From Nocardiopsis alborubida (GTDB lineage: Bacteria; Actinomycetota; Actinomycetes; Streptosporangiales; Streptosporangiaceae), in NCBI RefSeq assembly GCF_012396365.1, contig NZ_JAAXPG010000032.1, forward strand, positions 1-64,000: DNA of 64,000 nt. The letters run 5' to 3'. A program made the position numbers and the translations under genes. Positions 8,793 to 17,761 of this stretch are shown piece after piece. How positions within the stretch are numbered: position 1 is the stretch's first letter; every line of letters starts with the position of its first letter. The notes under the pieces were generated by a model. It made no database searches, had not been told where the DNA came from, and worked only from the letters and a program-made list of their open reading frames with translations.

Positions 8793-10050
8793 CCAGACCC
8801 GTGCGCGGTTTGGGGCCGAACGAGGTGGACTTGCGGGGGGTCAGCTCCCCGCGGTCGGCCACCGCGTACACCTGCTCCACCCGCAGCGCGGGCACGATGA
8901 CCGCCGTGCCCTTCTCGTCGCGGGCGGCCGCGATCGCCTCGGCCGCGTCGTCGTGCACCATCCGCACCCGCTCCTCCGGCATCTCCCACAGCGGTAGCAG
9001 AATCTCGTGCAGGGCGGCCGTCGGCAGGTGCCGCCACTGCGGGGAGCGGCCGGGCATGGCCCTCTCCAGCTCCTGTTCGTCGAAGCCGTGCACCAGGTGG
9101 GCGTCGCCCTCGGCGGAGACCAGCAGCAGGGCGGGTGCCTCCACCCGGTCAAGGGCGTGTTCGGAGGGGCCCGTGACCCGTTCCACCGAGGCCACCGTCC
9201 GGGCGGCCGTGACCGCGGCGTCGGTGTCCAGCCCGGGAAGCACCCGATGGATGGCGCCCAGCCGGGGCGGGTGGGTGTCGCTGTCCACCAGCAGGGCCAG
9301 CCCGTACCGCCAGCCCGGGTCGTCGTGGGCGGCGCGCAGGCGCCGGTAGGCGGCGTAGCGGTGGTGTCCGTCGGCGATCAGCGCGGACCGGCCCGCCAGG
9401 TCCGCGCTGATCCGTCGCAGCACGGTGGGGTCGGTGACCGCCCACAGCCGGTGCTCGGCTCCGTCGCGGGTGCGCGCGTGGGTCAGCGGGGCGCCCGCGA
9501 CCGCCTCGGTGGCGGCCGAGGCGTCCCCGTCGCCGCCACGGTAGACGAGGAAGATCGGTTCGAGGTTGGCCCGGGCCAGGCCCATCAGGTGGAACCGGTC
9601 GCGCACCGGCGGGTCGGCCACGTCCTCGTGCGGGCGTACGGCGGACTCGGCGCCCTCCTCGGGCAGTCGCAGGTTGCCCACCAGTCCGCGCTGGCGCCGC
9701 CCGTCGGCCGTGACCTGCTCGTACACGTACAGTGCCGGTTGCGTGTCCAACGCGAGCACCCCGTCGTCGATCCAGCTGCGCAGCAGTTCGGCGGCCGTGC
9801 GGTAGCGGCGCGGCACCGTCGTCCCCGTCCCGGCGGGGCTCTGCCGGCTCAGTTCGAAGGGCAGGGTGACCCGCGCCGCGTTGTGCGGGTCGGAGCGCTG
9901 TAGCTCACGTGCCTCGTCCGCGTCGGGGATGTCGTAGGGAGGGGCCAGGAGTCGTGCGAGGTCGAACTCTCCGTCGATGAAGCGGTCCGCGTCCGGGTCG
10001 GCGTAGCGCAGGCCGCGGAAGGGCGCCAGTTCGAGAGGTTGGCGTGGCAT
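8773..10050 (-). CDS. DUF1015 family protein
   Basis: 425 aa. It begins ELAPFRGLRYADP and contains LLAPPYDIPD, the DGHHRYAAY motif (residues ~225) and an ADRGELTPRKSTSFGPKP end, all typical of DUF1015. Some archaeal members are ADP-dependent serine kinases (SerK), and the HHRY motif is shared. A kinase role in this bacterial branch is inference. The ATG at 10050 is supported by TACCGT 6 nt upstream, a leaderless arrangement. It lies 50 bases downstream of the SCP2-like gene on the same strand. Confidence 0.82.
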   Translation of the reverse strand: MPRQPLELAPFRGLRYADPDADRFIDGEFDLARLLAPPYDIPDADEARELQRSDPHNAARVTLPFELSRQSPAGTGTTVPRRYRTAAELLRSWIDDGVLALDTQPALYVYEQVTADGRRQRGLVGNLRLPEEGAESAVRPHEDVADPPVRDRFHLMGLARANLEPIFLVYRGGDGDASAATEAVAGAPLTHARTRDGAEHRLWAVTDPTVLRRISADLAGRSALIADGHHRYAAYRRLRAAHDDPGWRYGLALLVDSDTHPPRLGAIHRVLPGLDTDAAVTAARTVASVERVTGPSEHALDRVEAPALLLVSAEGDAHLVHGFDEQELERAMPGRSPQWRHLPTAALHEILLPLWEMPEERVRMVHDDAAEAIAAARDEKGTAVIVPALRVEQVYAVADRGELTPRKSTSFGPKPRTGLVMRLLG

Positions 10051-10100
10051 CCCAGCACGGTACCCGTCACCGTTCGCCGCTCGGTTGCCGCGCGGTTGGT

Positions 10101-10451
10101 TCAAAGAAGTTTGCGTACGCGCAGCAGGTCGCCGACGCTGGCGTCGACCTTCACCCGGCGGCCGAACACGGCCTTGGCCGCGTCCAGGCGGTCCTCGGCC
10201 AGGGCGACCAGGTCGTCGCTGCCCACGGTGATCCGTACCTGTGCCCGGGGTACGGGCCGGTCCGCGGGGCGGTGGGTGATGCCGACCAGGCCGTCGAGGG
10301 TGAGCCGCATGTCGAAGACGGTCTCCAGGTCGGGGACCTCCACGCTGAGGGAGCGCTCACGGATGTACTTGCGGCGCTTCTCGTCGGATTGGGCGAGGAT
10401 GCGCTGGTTCACCTTCTCGATGCCGGCGAGGCACATGTCGATGCTGCTCAT
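10101..10451 (-). CDS. SCP2-like sterol-carrier domain protein
   Basis: 116 aa, the size of one SCP2 domain. The pattern VPDLETVFDMRLTLDGLVG, then an ITVGSDDLVALAEDRLDAAKAVFGRRVKVDAS segment, matches the hydrophobic-pocket fold that binds lipids. The ATG at 10451 has CATGAT 6 nt upstream (possible leaderless start); a GTG two codons earlier is the alternative. Its ligand is unknown. It is followed on the same strand by the DUF1015 gene. Confidence 0.65.
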   Translation of the reverse strand: MSSIDMCLAGIEKVNQRILAQSDEKRRKYIRERSLSVEVPDLETVFDMRLTLDGLVGITHRPADRPVPRAQVRITVGSDDLVALAEDRLDAAKAVFGRRVKVDASVGDLLRVRKLL

Positions 10452-10645
10452 GGCCACATCATGCCCCAGGGGCCGGGCGTTCGCGTCCTTGTGGTGCTAT
10501 CGGGACGAATGGGGCGGTCTTGGGAGTTCGCGTGTCAACGGCGGTTCCGTCCCGGTAGCGTTGGCCACGGCCCCCCGTCGCGCAGCGGCTTCCCCTGCCC
10601 GCGCCCCTTCCCCTTCCGCGGTCCCATCAAGGAGTACTTGTCATC

Positions 10646-11401
10646 ATGGTCGTCGACGCGGTACGCACCTACCTCGATGCCGCCAGTGGCCTCACCGAAC
10701 TCTCGCGCAAGCAGGCCGTCGCCGCCGCCAAGGCCCTGCTCAGGGCCAACGGCTCCGCCGCTCCGGTCGCGGCGGAGGGGGAGAGCCTGCCGCCGCGGGT
10801 GGGGCAGAGCATCCAGAACCTGGCCGGAGAGCTCATCGAGACCAGCCAGGCCAACCGTGCGGCCATCGCCGACCTGATCCGCTCCGAGGTCGGGCGTCAG
10901 CTGGAGCGGATGGACGTCGTGCCGCGTGCCGACCACGAGCGGCTGGTGCGCCGGGTCGCCGAGCTCGAACGCCGCCTGGCCGCCCGCCACGCGGTCGAGT
11001 ACGCCCTGGCCCCCGTCGACGCGGGCGCGTCCTCGCCGGTGCGCCCCGTGGCCGCCGCGGCGGTCGACGGCCCCGAAGCCGACGCGTCCGCGGGTTCCGA
11101 GGGCGCTTCCGCGGCCGGGTCCGCGGAGAACGGCTCCAAGGCGGGGAAGGCCGGGTCCGGCGGAGCCGGGGACGAGGGGGCCGAGAAGGGCACCGAGGCC
11201 GGGGACACGCGGGACGCGGTCGCCGACGGCGCGGACGGCTCCGCCTCTGGGGACGGGACCGGTTCCGCGGCCGACGCCGGGACCGACGCCCAGGACACCG
11301 GCAATCCCGCGGCCAGGAAGCCCCGTACCGCGGCCAAGACGGCCCGCGCGCGCACCGCCGCCAAGCGCACCACCAAGAGCAGGGGCACCACGAAGAAGTA
11401 G
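10646..11401 (+). CDS. Coiled-coil protein with lysine-rich histone-like tail
   Basis: 251 aa. Residues 1-115 are helical (a DAASGLTELSRKQAVAAAKALL start, then a coiled coil ending VRRVAELERRLAAR), resembling phasin/YqiC-like accessory proteins. Residues ~120-215 are acidic, Gly/Ala/Asp-rich and probably disordered. The last ~30 residues (AAKTARARTAAKRTTKS) are basic, like histone H1 or HU tails, and could bind DNA or RNA. AAGGAG precedes the ATG by 11 nt. It is conserved in position upstream of tlyA. No definite function. Confidence 0.7.
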   Translation: MVVDAVRTYLDAASGLTELSRKQAVAAAKALLRANGSAAPVAAEGESLPPRVGQSIQNLAGELIETSQANRAAIADLIRSEVGRQLERMDVVPRADHERLVRRVAELERRLAARHAVEYALAPVDAGASSPVRPVAAAAVDGPEADASAGSEGASAAGSAENGSKAGKAGSGGAGDEGAEKGTEAGDTRDAVADGADGSASGDGTGSAADAGTDAQDTGNPAARKPRTAAKTARARTAAKRTTKSRGTTKK

Positions 11402-11431
11402 AGTCGGACCAGCGCGAACACCGGGAGAGGC

Positions 11432-11629
11432 ATGGACCCCAACGAGCAGGCCCAGGCACTGGCCGAGCAGACCCTGCGCAGTACCAGGGAGCGGCTGGAG
11501 TCGCTGGAGGCCCTGCCCACCGCCGAGCACGTCGCGGTCTTCGACACCCTGCACCAGGAGCTGTCCGGGGTGCTCGGCGCGCTCGACCAGGGCGCCGGCG
11601 CCCCCGAACAACCCCGGTATCCTCGGTAA
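11432..11629 (+). CDS. Small conserved protein upstream of tlyA
   Basis: 65 aa, mostly helical (QALAEQTLRSTRERLESLEAL), acidic, with a Pro-rich end. GGGAG lies upstream of the ATG. Its place between the tail protein and tlyA matches the ~58-residue Rv1693 of mycobacteria. It probably forms a short coiled-coil protein; function unknown. The -10 box for tlyA (TATCCT) is inside its last codons. Confidence 0.7.
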   Translation: MDPNEQAQALAEQTLRSTRERLESLEALPTAEHVAVFDTLHQELSGVLGALDQGAGAPEQPRYPR

Positions 11630-11631
11630 CC

Positions 11632-12432
11632 ATGGCAAAACGCACCCGGCTCGACGCGGAACTGGTCCGCCGCGGGCACGCACGCTCCCGTGGACACGCA
11701 GCCGAGATCATCGAGGGCGGATTCGTCAAGGTCGCGGGGATCGTGGCCTCCAAGGCCGCGACCCAGGTCGGTCAGGACCAGCCCATCGTGGTCCGTCCGC
11801 CCTCCGACGAGCCCCCCTACGTCTCCCGAGGCGCCCACAAGCTCATCGGTGCCCTCGACGCCTTCGCGTTCGACGTCACCGACCGGCGGGCCCTGGACGC
11901 GGGCGCCTCCACCGGCGGGTTCACCGACGTGCTGCTGCGCCGCAGGGCGGCCCACGTCACCGCCGTGGACGTCGGCTACGGCCAGCTCGCCTGGTCGCTG
12001 CGCAGCAACGACCGCGTGCGCGTGATGGAGCGGGTCAACGTCCGCGAGCTCACTCCCGAGCAGATCGGTGAGCCCCGTCCCGACCTGGTCGTGGGCGACC
12101 TGTCGTTCATCTCGCTGCGCCTGGTACTGCCGGCGCTGCGGGACTGCGTGGCTCCCGACGCCGACTTCGTGCTCATGGTCAAGCCCCAGTTCGAGGTCGG
12201 CAAGAACAAGGTCGGCGCCGGGGGAGTGGTCCGCGAGCCCGAGTTGCGCGCCGAGGCCGTCTCCGACGTCGCCGCGCACGCCCTCACCCTGGGGCTGGGC
12301 ACCGTCGGTGTCACCGCCAGCCCCCTGCCGGGCCCCTCCGGCAACGTCGAGTACTTCCTGTGGATGCGCGCGGGGGCCGCGCCCCTGGACCCGGACGCGT
12401 TGGCCCGGGCCGTGGAGGAGGGGCCGCGTTAG
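11632..12432 (+). CDS. tlyA: TlyA, 16S/23S rRNA 2'-O-ribose cytidine methyltransferase
   Basis: 266 aa. An N-terminal S4 RNA-binding domain (RTRLDAELVRRGHARSRG to ~60) is followed by an FtsJ/RrmJ-like SAM methyltransferase with SRGAHKL, the SAM loop ALDAGASTGGFTDVLL and VKPQFEVGK. TlyA 2'-O-methylates C1409 (16S) and C1920 (23S); loss gives capreomycin/viomycin resistance in mycobacteria. The start ATG has TATCCT 8 nt upstream, so translation is probably leaderless. nadK and recN follow, as in mycobacteria. Confidence 0.93.
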   Translation: MAKRTRLDAELVRRGHARSRGHAAEIIEGGFVKVAGIVASKAATQVGQDQPIVVRPPSDEPPYVSRGAHKLIGALDAFAFDVTDRRALDAGASTGGFTDVLLRRRAAHVTAVDVGYGQLAWSLRSNDRVRVMERVNVRELTPEQIGEPRPDLVVGDLSFISLRLVLPALRDCVAPDADFVLMVKPQFEVGKNKVGAGGVVREPELRAEAVSDVAAHALTLGLGTVGVTASPLPGPSGNVEYFLWMRAGAAPLDPDALARAVEEGPR

Positions 12433-12544
12433 CGACCGTGGTGAGCGTGTCTCAGGAGTCCGGTAACGTGACCCGGCCGGGTCGGCGAACGCCCCGGCCA
12501 GCACTTCAGACTCCCCGCCGGGGAGTGAACGTAAGGGGACGGCG

Positions 12545-13471
12545 ATGACCAGCGGACGCAGTGTTCTCCTGCTGGCCCACACCGGTCGGCCCGCCGCGGT
12601 ACGCAGCGCCCAACTGGTCCACGAGAGCCTGAGCCGGGCCGGGCTGACCGTGCGCATGCTCAAGAACGAGCTTGAGGAACTGGCCGTGGAGGACTGCGTG
12701 CTCTCCCCGGTCGAGGTCGTCGAGCCGGGTGAGGCGGCCCAGGGCGTCGAGCTGGTCATGGTGCTCGGCGGCGACGGCACCCTGCTGCGCGCCGCGGAGA
12801 TCGCGCGCCCGGCCGGGGCGCCCCTGCTGGGGGTGAACCTGGGCCACGTCGGGTTCCTGGCCGAGGCCGAGCGCGAGGACCTGGGCGCGACCGTGCGCAG
12901 TGTCGTCAACCGCGACTACGACGTCGAGGAGCGCATGACCCTGGACGTGGCGGTCTTCAACGGGGGCAGGGGGGACGGGAGCCCGCCCGTGCGCAACTGG
13001 GCGCTCAACGACGCGACCCTGGAGAAGGGCGAGGCGCGCCGCATCCTGGAGACCGTGCTGGAGATCGACGACCGTCCGCTCTCGCGCTGGGCCTGCGACG
13101 GTGTGGTGTGCGCCACCCCCACGGGGTCCACGGCGCACGCCTTCTCCGCGGGCGGCCCGGTGGTGTGGCCGGACGTGGACGCCCTGCTGGTCGTGCCGCT
13201 CAGCGCGCACGCCCTGTTCGCGCGGCCCCTGGTGGTGGGGCCGAACGCGACCGTGGCCCTGGAGGTGGTCCCGGCCACGGCGCCGGGCGTGCTCTGGTGC
13301 GACGGACGGCGTATGGTCGAATTGCCCGCAGGGGCACGAATCGAGATCACCCGTGCCGACACGCCGGTCCGGCTGGCCCGGCTGCACCGGGCGCCGTTCA
13401 CCGACCGGCTGGTGGCCAAGTTCGGACTGTCGGTCGCCGGATGGCGGGGCCGGGGCGAGCACGGCCGCTGA
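12545..13471 (+). CDS. nadK: NAD kinase
   Basis: 308 aa. It phosphorylates NAD+ to NADP+ using ATP or polyphosphate. The GGDGTLLRAA motif (~75-85), the LGVNLGHVGFLAE loop, the NE/D-type segment (NDATLEKG) and the conserved TPTGSTAHAFSAGGPVVWPD signature are all intact. An AAGGGGA Shine-Dalgarno precedes the ATG at 12545. A possible separate promoter (TAACGT, 12464-12469) sits in the gap after tlyA. recN lies 72 bases downstream. Confidence 0.95.
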   Translation: MTSGRSVLLLAHTGRPAAVRSAQLVHESLSRAGLTVRMLKNELEELAVEDCVLSPVEVVEPGEAAQGVELVMVLGGDGTLLRAAEIARPAGAPLLGVNLGHVGFLAEAEREDLGATVRSVVNRDYDVEERMTLDVAVFNGGRGDGSPPVRNWALNDATLEKGEARRILETVLEIDDRPLSRWACDGVVCATPTGSTAHAFSAGGPVVWPDVDALLVVPLSAHALFARPLVVGPNATVALEVVPATAPGVLWCDGRRMVELPAGARIEITRADTPVRLARLHRAPFTDRLVAKFGLSVAGWRGRGEHGR

Positions 13472-13543
13472 CCGGGCCGCGCGGCCCGGCCGCGTCGTGC
13501 ACGCGTGCGTGGGCAGTGGCGTCAACTATCAGGAGAGGGATCG

Positions 13544-15253
13544 GTGCTCGAAGAAGTCCGTATCCAGGGACTCGGGGTCATTGACGACGCCGTTTTGGAG
13601 TTGTCACCGGGGCTGACCGTCGTCACAGGCGAGACCGGCGCGGGAAAGACCATGGTCGTCACCGGGCTCGGACTGCTCTTCGGCGGGCGGGCCGATCCCC
13701 AGCGCGTACGCCCCGGTGCCGACCGGGCCGTGGTGGAGGGGCGCCTGACCGTTCCCTCGGGGGGCCGGGTGGCCGCCCGGGTGCTGGAGGCGGGGGGCGA
13801 CATCGACGACGACGTCCTCATCCTCACCCGCGCGGTGTCGGCCGAGGGCCGTTCGCGCGCCACCATGGGCGGCCGGTCCGCCCCGGTGAGCCTGCTCGCC
13901 TACCTCGCCGACGACCTGGTCGCCGTGCACGGCCAGTCCGACCAGCAGCGCCTGCTGCGCTCGGACCGGCAGCGCTCCTCCCTGGACCGCTTCGCGGGCG
14001 AGCCGCTGGCCAAGGCGCTCAAGCAGTACACCGTGGCCTACCGGCGCCACCGGGAGGTGTCGGCGGAGCTGGAGGAGCTGGTGGAGCAGGCGCGCGAGCG
14101 CGCCCAGGAGGCCGACATGCTCCGCTTCGGCGCGGAGGAGATCGCCGCCGCCGCGCCCCAGCCCGGTGAGGACGCCGACCTGCTCGCGGAGGAGACGCGG
14201 CTGGCGCACGCCGACAGCCTGCGCGTGGCGGCCACCACGGCCCACGAGGCGCTGGCCGGGGACCCGGCCTCCGACGTGGAGGTGGACGTGGCCGCGCTGC
14301 TCTCGGCGGCCCGGCAGGCCGTGACGGCGGTGCGTGAGCACGACGCCGAGCTGGCCGCGATCGGCGAGCGCCTGGACGAGGCCTCCTACATCCTCACCGA
14401 CGCCGCCACCGAGTTGGCCTCCTACGCCGAGTCGGTGGACGCCGACCCCGCCCGTCTGGCCCTGGTGCAGGAGCGCCGCGCGCTGCTCACCTCACTCTCG
14501 CGCAAGTACGGCGCGACCACGGACGAGGTGCTGGCCTGGGCCGAGAACGCGGCCAAGCGGCTGGCCGACCTGGAGGGCGACGACGAGCGCATCGACGCGC
14601 TGCGCGCCGAGGCCGACGAGCTGTACGAGCGCATGGAGCTCTCCGCCGCCGAGCTGACCCGGGTGCGCACCGAGGCCGCCGACCGGTTCGGCGCGGCCGT
14701 GACCGAGGAGCTGACCGCGCTGGCCATGCCGCACGCCCGCGTGAGCGTGCGCATCACCACGGGCGAGGAGTTCGGCCAGCACGGCCGCGACGAGGTCGAG
14801 GTCCTGCTGGCCCCGCACCCCAGTTCTCCGCCCCTGGCCCTGCACAAGGGCGCCTCGGGCGGTGAGCTCTCGCGCGTGATGCTGGCCATCGAGGTGGTCT
14901 TCGCCGGTGCCGACCCGGTGCCCACGTTCGTCTTCGACGAGGTGGACGCGGGTGTGGGTGGTAAGGCCGCGGTGGAGATCGGCCGTCGCCTGGCCCGGCT
15001 GGCCCGGCGCGCCCAGGTCATCGTCGTCACGCACCTGCCGCAGGTCGCGGCGTTCGCCGACGCCCATCTGGTGGTGGAGAAGTCCACCGAGGGGCTGGTC
15101 ACCGAGAGCGGGGTGGTGCGGCTGGACCGCGGGGGCCGGGTCCGGGAGCTGTCGCGGATGCTCGCTGGGCTGGAGGACTCCGAGCTGGGGCGTGCCCACG
15201 CAGAGGAGCTGCTCACCAACGCCGACCCGGAGCGCGCCTATCCGGCCGCCTGA
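13544..15253 (+). CDS. recN: DNA repair protein RecN
   Basis: 569 aa, standard length. This SMC-like ATPase acts in double-strand-break repair. The Walker A motif is GETGAGKTMVV (residues ~30), then a central coiled coil (~150-370), the ABC signature KGASGGELSRVMLA, Walker B FVFDEVDAGVGG and the switch VTHLPQVAAFAD. GTG 13544 was chosen because the protein then starts MLEEVRIQGLGVIDDA and AGGAG lies upstream. The next gene, steA, has its own promoter. Confidence 0.95.
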   Translation: MLEEVRIQGLGVIDDAVLELSPGLTVVTGETGAGKTMVVTGLGLLFGGRADPQRVRPGADRAVVEGRLTVPSGGRVAARVLEAGGDIDDDVLILTRAVSAEGRSRATMGGRSAPVSLLAYLADDLVAVHGQSDQQRLLRSDRQRSSLDRFAGEPLAKALKQYTVAYRRHREVSAELEELVEQARERAQEADMLRFGAEEIAAAAPQPGEDADLLAEETRLAHADSLRVAATTAHEALAGDPASDVEVDVAALLSAARQAVTAVREHDAELAAIGERLDEASYILTDAATELASYAESVDADPARLALVQERRALLTSLSRKYGATTDEVLAWAENAAKRLADLEGDDERIDALRAEADELYERMELSAAELTRVRTEAADRFGAAVTEELTALAMPHARVSVRITTGEEFGQHGRDEVEVLLAPHPSSPPLALHKGASGGELSRVMLAIEVVFAGADPVPTFVFDEVDAGVGGKAAVEIGRRLARLARRAQVIVVTHLPQVAAFADAHLVVEKSTEGLVTESGVVRLDRGGRVRELSRMLAGLEDSELGRAHAEELLTNADPERAYPAA

Positions 15254-15407
15254 CCCGGGTGTTGTGCGCACGTTCAGAACGGATGTGTGGCCTTCTGGTG
15301 TTTCTGGGTAGTGGGCGGTCAGATCGCCGTTGTCGTCCCGGAACGGGGTGAGGTCGGCGGTCTCGACCAGAACACGCCGATCTCACAGCTGTGATTACTC
15401 TCCGTAG

Positions 15408-16637
15408 GTGAGTTCTGACAGTATGCCAGCGATGAAGGTATCGGATGCGCTCAGCGCCACAGTCATGCGGTTCCGCCGCACCCGGGCGGACGCTCCCACA
15501 GGGCTGATCGCGCCCGTCCGCTCGGACCGGCGCACCAAGAACCTGACCAAACGTCTGCGACCGGGCGACATCGCGGTCGTCGACCACGTCGACCTGGACC
15601 GCGTCAGTGCCGAGGCCCTGGTGGGCTGCGGTGTGTCGGCGGTCCTCAACGTCGCCACGAGCATCAGCGGCCGCTATCCCAACCAGGGGCCGGAGATGAT
15701 CGTGGAGGCGGGGATCCCCCTGGTCGACGACGTCGATCCCGAGGTGTTCACCCGCGTCCGCGACGGTGAGCGGCTCCGCCTGGAGGGCGCGACCCTGTAC
15801 CGCGGCGACGAGGTCGTCGCGCGCGGCACCCTCCAGGACCCGGGGACCGTCAGCGCGGCGATGGAGGAGGCCCGCGCGGGGCTGGCCACGCAGCTGGAGG
15901 CCTTCGCGGCCAACACCATGGCCTACCTCCAGCACGAGCGCGACCTGCTCCTGGACGGCATCGGCATCCCCACCATCGAGACCGACATCGAGGGCCGCCA
16001 CGTCCTCATCGTGGTCCGCGGCTACCACTACCGGGAGGACATCGCGGCGCTGCGGCCCTACATCCGCGAGTTCCGCCCGGTCATCATCGCCGTGGACGGC
16101 GGGGCGGACGCGGTCATGGAGGCCGGGTACCGGCCCGACATCATCGTCGGCGACTTCGACTCGGTCTCGGACCGGGCGCTGGCCAGCGGGGCCGAACTGG
16201 TCGTGCACGCCTACCGGGACGGCAGGGCGCCGGGCCTGCCCCGGCTCACCGACCTGGGGCACGGCGCGGTGGTCTTCCCCGCCACGGGCACCAGCGAGGA
16301 CGTGGCGATGATGCTCGCCGACGGCGCGGGCGCCGCGCTCATCGTGGCGGTGGGCACCCACGCCACCCTGGAGGAGTTCCTCGACAAGGGCCGGGCGGGG
16401 ATGGCCAGCACCTTCCTGACCCGGTTGCGGGTGGGCGGCAAACTCGTCGACGCCAAGGGCGTCAGCCGCCTGTACCGCTCGCGCATCTCCCCCTGGGCCC
16501 TGCTCGGGCTGGTCGCGGCCTGCCTGCTCACCATCGTGGTCGCCGCCTACAGCTCACCGGCGGGCCAGGTCTACCTCACCTTTCTCGCGGCGCGCTGGGA
16601 CGCGTTCTCCTACTGGTTGACAGGGCTGTTGACGTGA
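15408..16637 (+). CDS. steA: SteA-like cytokinetic ring/envelope protein
   Basis: 409 aa. It contains a thiamin-pyrophosphokinase-like fold (IIAVDGGADAVMEAGYRPDIIVGDFDSVSD, then LIVAVGTHATLEEFLDKGR) and a C-terminal membrane helix (WALLGLVAACLLTIVVAAY). Homologues (Rv1697/SteA of Corynebacteriales) work with SteB at the septum to control cell-wall separation. The GTG at 15408 has TACTCT 6 nt upstream, a leaderless arrangement; ATG 15423 or 15432 are alternatives closer to mycobacterial starts. It overlaps the next gene by GTGA, so both are co-translated. Confidence 0.85.
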   Translation: MSSDSMPAMKVSDALSATVMRFRRTRADAPTGLIAPVRSDRRTKNLTKRLRPGDIAVVDHVDLDRVSAEALVGCGVSAVLNVATSISGRYPNQGPEMIVEAGIPLVDDVDPEVFTRVRDGERLRLEGATLYRGDEVVARGTLQDPGTVSAAMEEARAGLATQLEAFAANTMAYLQHERDLLLDGIGIPTIETDIEGRHVLIVVRGYHYREDIAALRPYIREFRPVIIAVDGGADAVMEAGYRPDIIVGDFDSVSDRALASGAELVVHAYRDGRAPGLPRLTDLGHGAVVFPATGTSEDVAMMLADGAGAALIVAVGTHATLEEFLDKGRAGMASTFLTRLRVGGKLVDAKGVSRLYRSRISPWALLGLVAACLLTIVVAAYSSPAGQVYLTFLAARWDAFSYWLTGLLT

Positions 16638-17761
16638 TCGATTTCCGCTACCACCTGGTGTCCATCGTCGCGGTGTTCCTCGCGCTCACGGTGGGGCTCG
16701 TCCTGGGGACCACCATGCTCCAGGATCCGCTGCTCAACACGCTCCAGTCCGAGACCGCCGACCTGCGCAGCCAGAGCGAGGACCTGCGCGCCGAGCGCGA
16801 CGCAGCGGACCAGTTCAACGCCGGGGCCGACCGTATGGCCGAGGCCGTGTCCGACGACACGCTCGCCGGTCTGCTCACCGACCTGGGCGTGGTGGTCGTG
16901 ACCGCGCCCGGAGCCGACACCGAGACGGCCGACGCCCTGGCCGGGCGCGTGGAGCAGGCGGGCGGCGAGGTCGTCGGCCGGGTCCAGGTCACCGACGCGT
17001 TCCTGGACGCCGGCAACGCCACGTTCGTCGACGAGCTGGCCCTGCAGATCACCCGGGATCCCCAGGACCTGTCCGGCAGTCCCCACGAGAAGGCGGGCGC
17101 CGAGATCGGCCGTGCCCTGGCCGCCCCGGAGGAGGAGTCCTCCGGTGACGGGGGCTCCGGTGACGGGGAGGAGGCGTCCCCGTCCGACGACCCGTCCGCG
17201 CAGTCGGAGGAGGGCGACGACGGAGGCTACGACCCGTCGGCCGTCCTGGAGGCCTTCACCGAGGGCGGGCTGATCACGGTCGAGGGGGACCCCGCCGAGT
17301 CCTCCGACGCCGTGGTCGTCCTCGCGCCCTCGGGCGGTTCCTCGCCCGAGGGCCAGGATCCGCAGACGGCCAACGCGGTGCTGAACACGATCACCACGGC
17401 CCTGCACCAGGAGGTCGGCGCCACCGTGGTGGCCGGTGACGGACCCTCCGCCCGCGGCGAGGGGATGCTCGCGCAGGCGCGCGCCGCGGAGGCGGCCTTC
17501 GCCACCGTGGACGTGGCCAGCCGCCCGATGGGCGAGGTCATCACGGTCCTGGCCCTGGCGGAGAACCTGGAGGAGGCCGGGGGAGCGTACGGCATCGGCG
17601 AGGGGGTGGGAGGCTTCCTCCCCGACCCGCTGCCCGAGCCGCGCGAGACCTCCGAGGAGTCCTCGGACCCCTCGCCGGAGCCCACCGGGAGCGGGGGCGT
17701 GAGCGGCGGAGAAGGCGGCGGTACCGACGAGGCCCGCCGCGCGGCGCGGGGCGGGGAGTGA
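16634..17761 (+). CDS. SteB/MctB-family membrane protein (copper transporter family)
   Basis: 375 aa. It begins MIDFRYHLVSIVAVFLALTVG, a single membrane helix, followed by a coiled coil (~30-70) and an extracytoplasmic alpha/beta domain. This is the Rv1698 family, named MctB for a copper-efflux pore role in mycobacteria and SteB for a cell-separation partner of SteA. The pairing with steA here favours the latter. Residues ~155-195 are an acidic Ser/Gly/Glu-rich insertion and the C-terminus is Pro/Glu/Ser-rich, both probably disordered. GTGA overlaps link it to both neighbours. Confidence 0.82.
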   Translation: MIDFRYHLVSIVAVFLALTVGLVLGTTMLQDPLLNTLQSETADLRSQSEDLRAERDAADQFNAGADRMAEAVSDDTLAGLLTDLGVVVVTAPGADTETADALAGRVEQAGGEVVGRVQVTDAFLDAGNATFVDELALQITRDPQDLSGSPHEKAGAEIGRALAAPEEESSGDGGSGDGEEASPSDDPSAQSEEGDDGGYDPSAVLEAFTEGGLITVEGDPAESSDAVVVLAPSGGSSPEGQDPQTANAVLNTITTALHQEVGATVVAGDGPSARGEGMLAQARAAEAAFATVDVASRPMGEVITVLALAENLEEAGGAYGIGEGVGGFLPDPLPEPRETSEESSDPSPEPTGSGGVSGGEGGGTDEARRAARGGE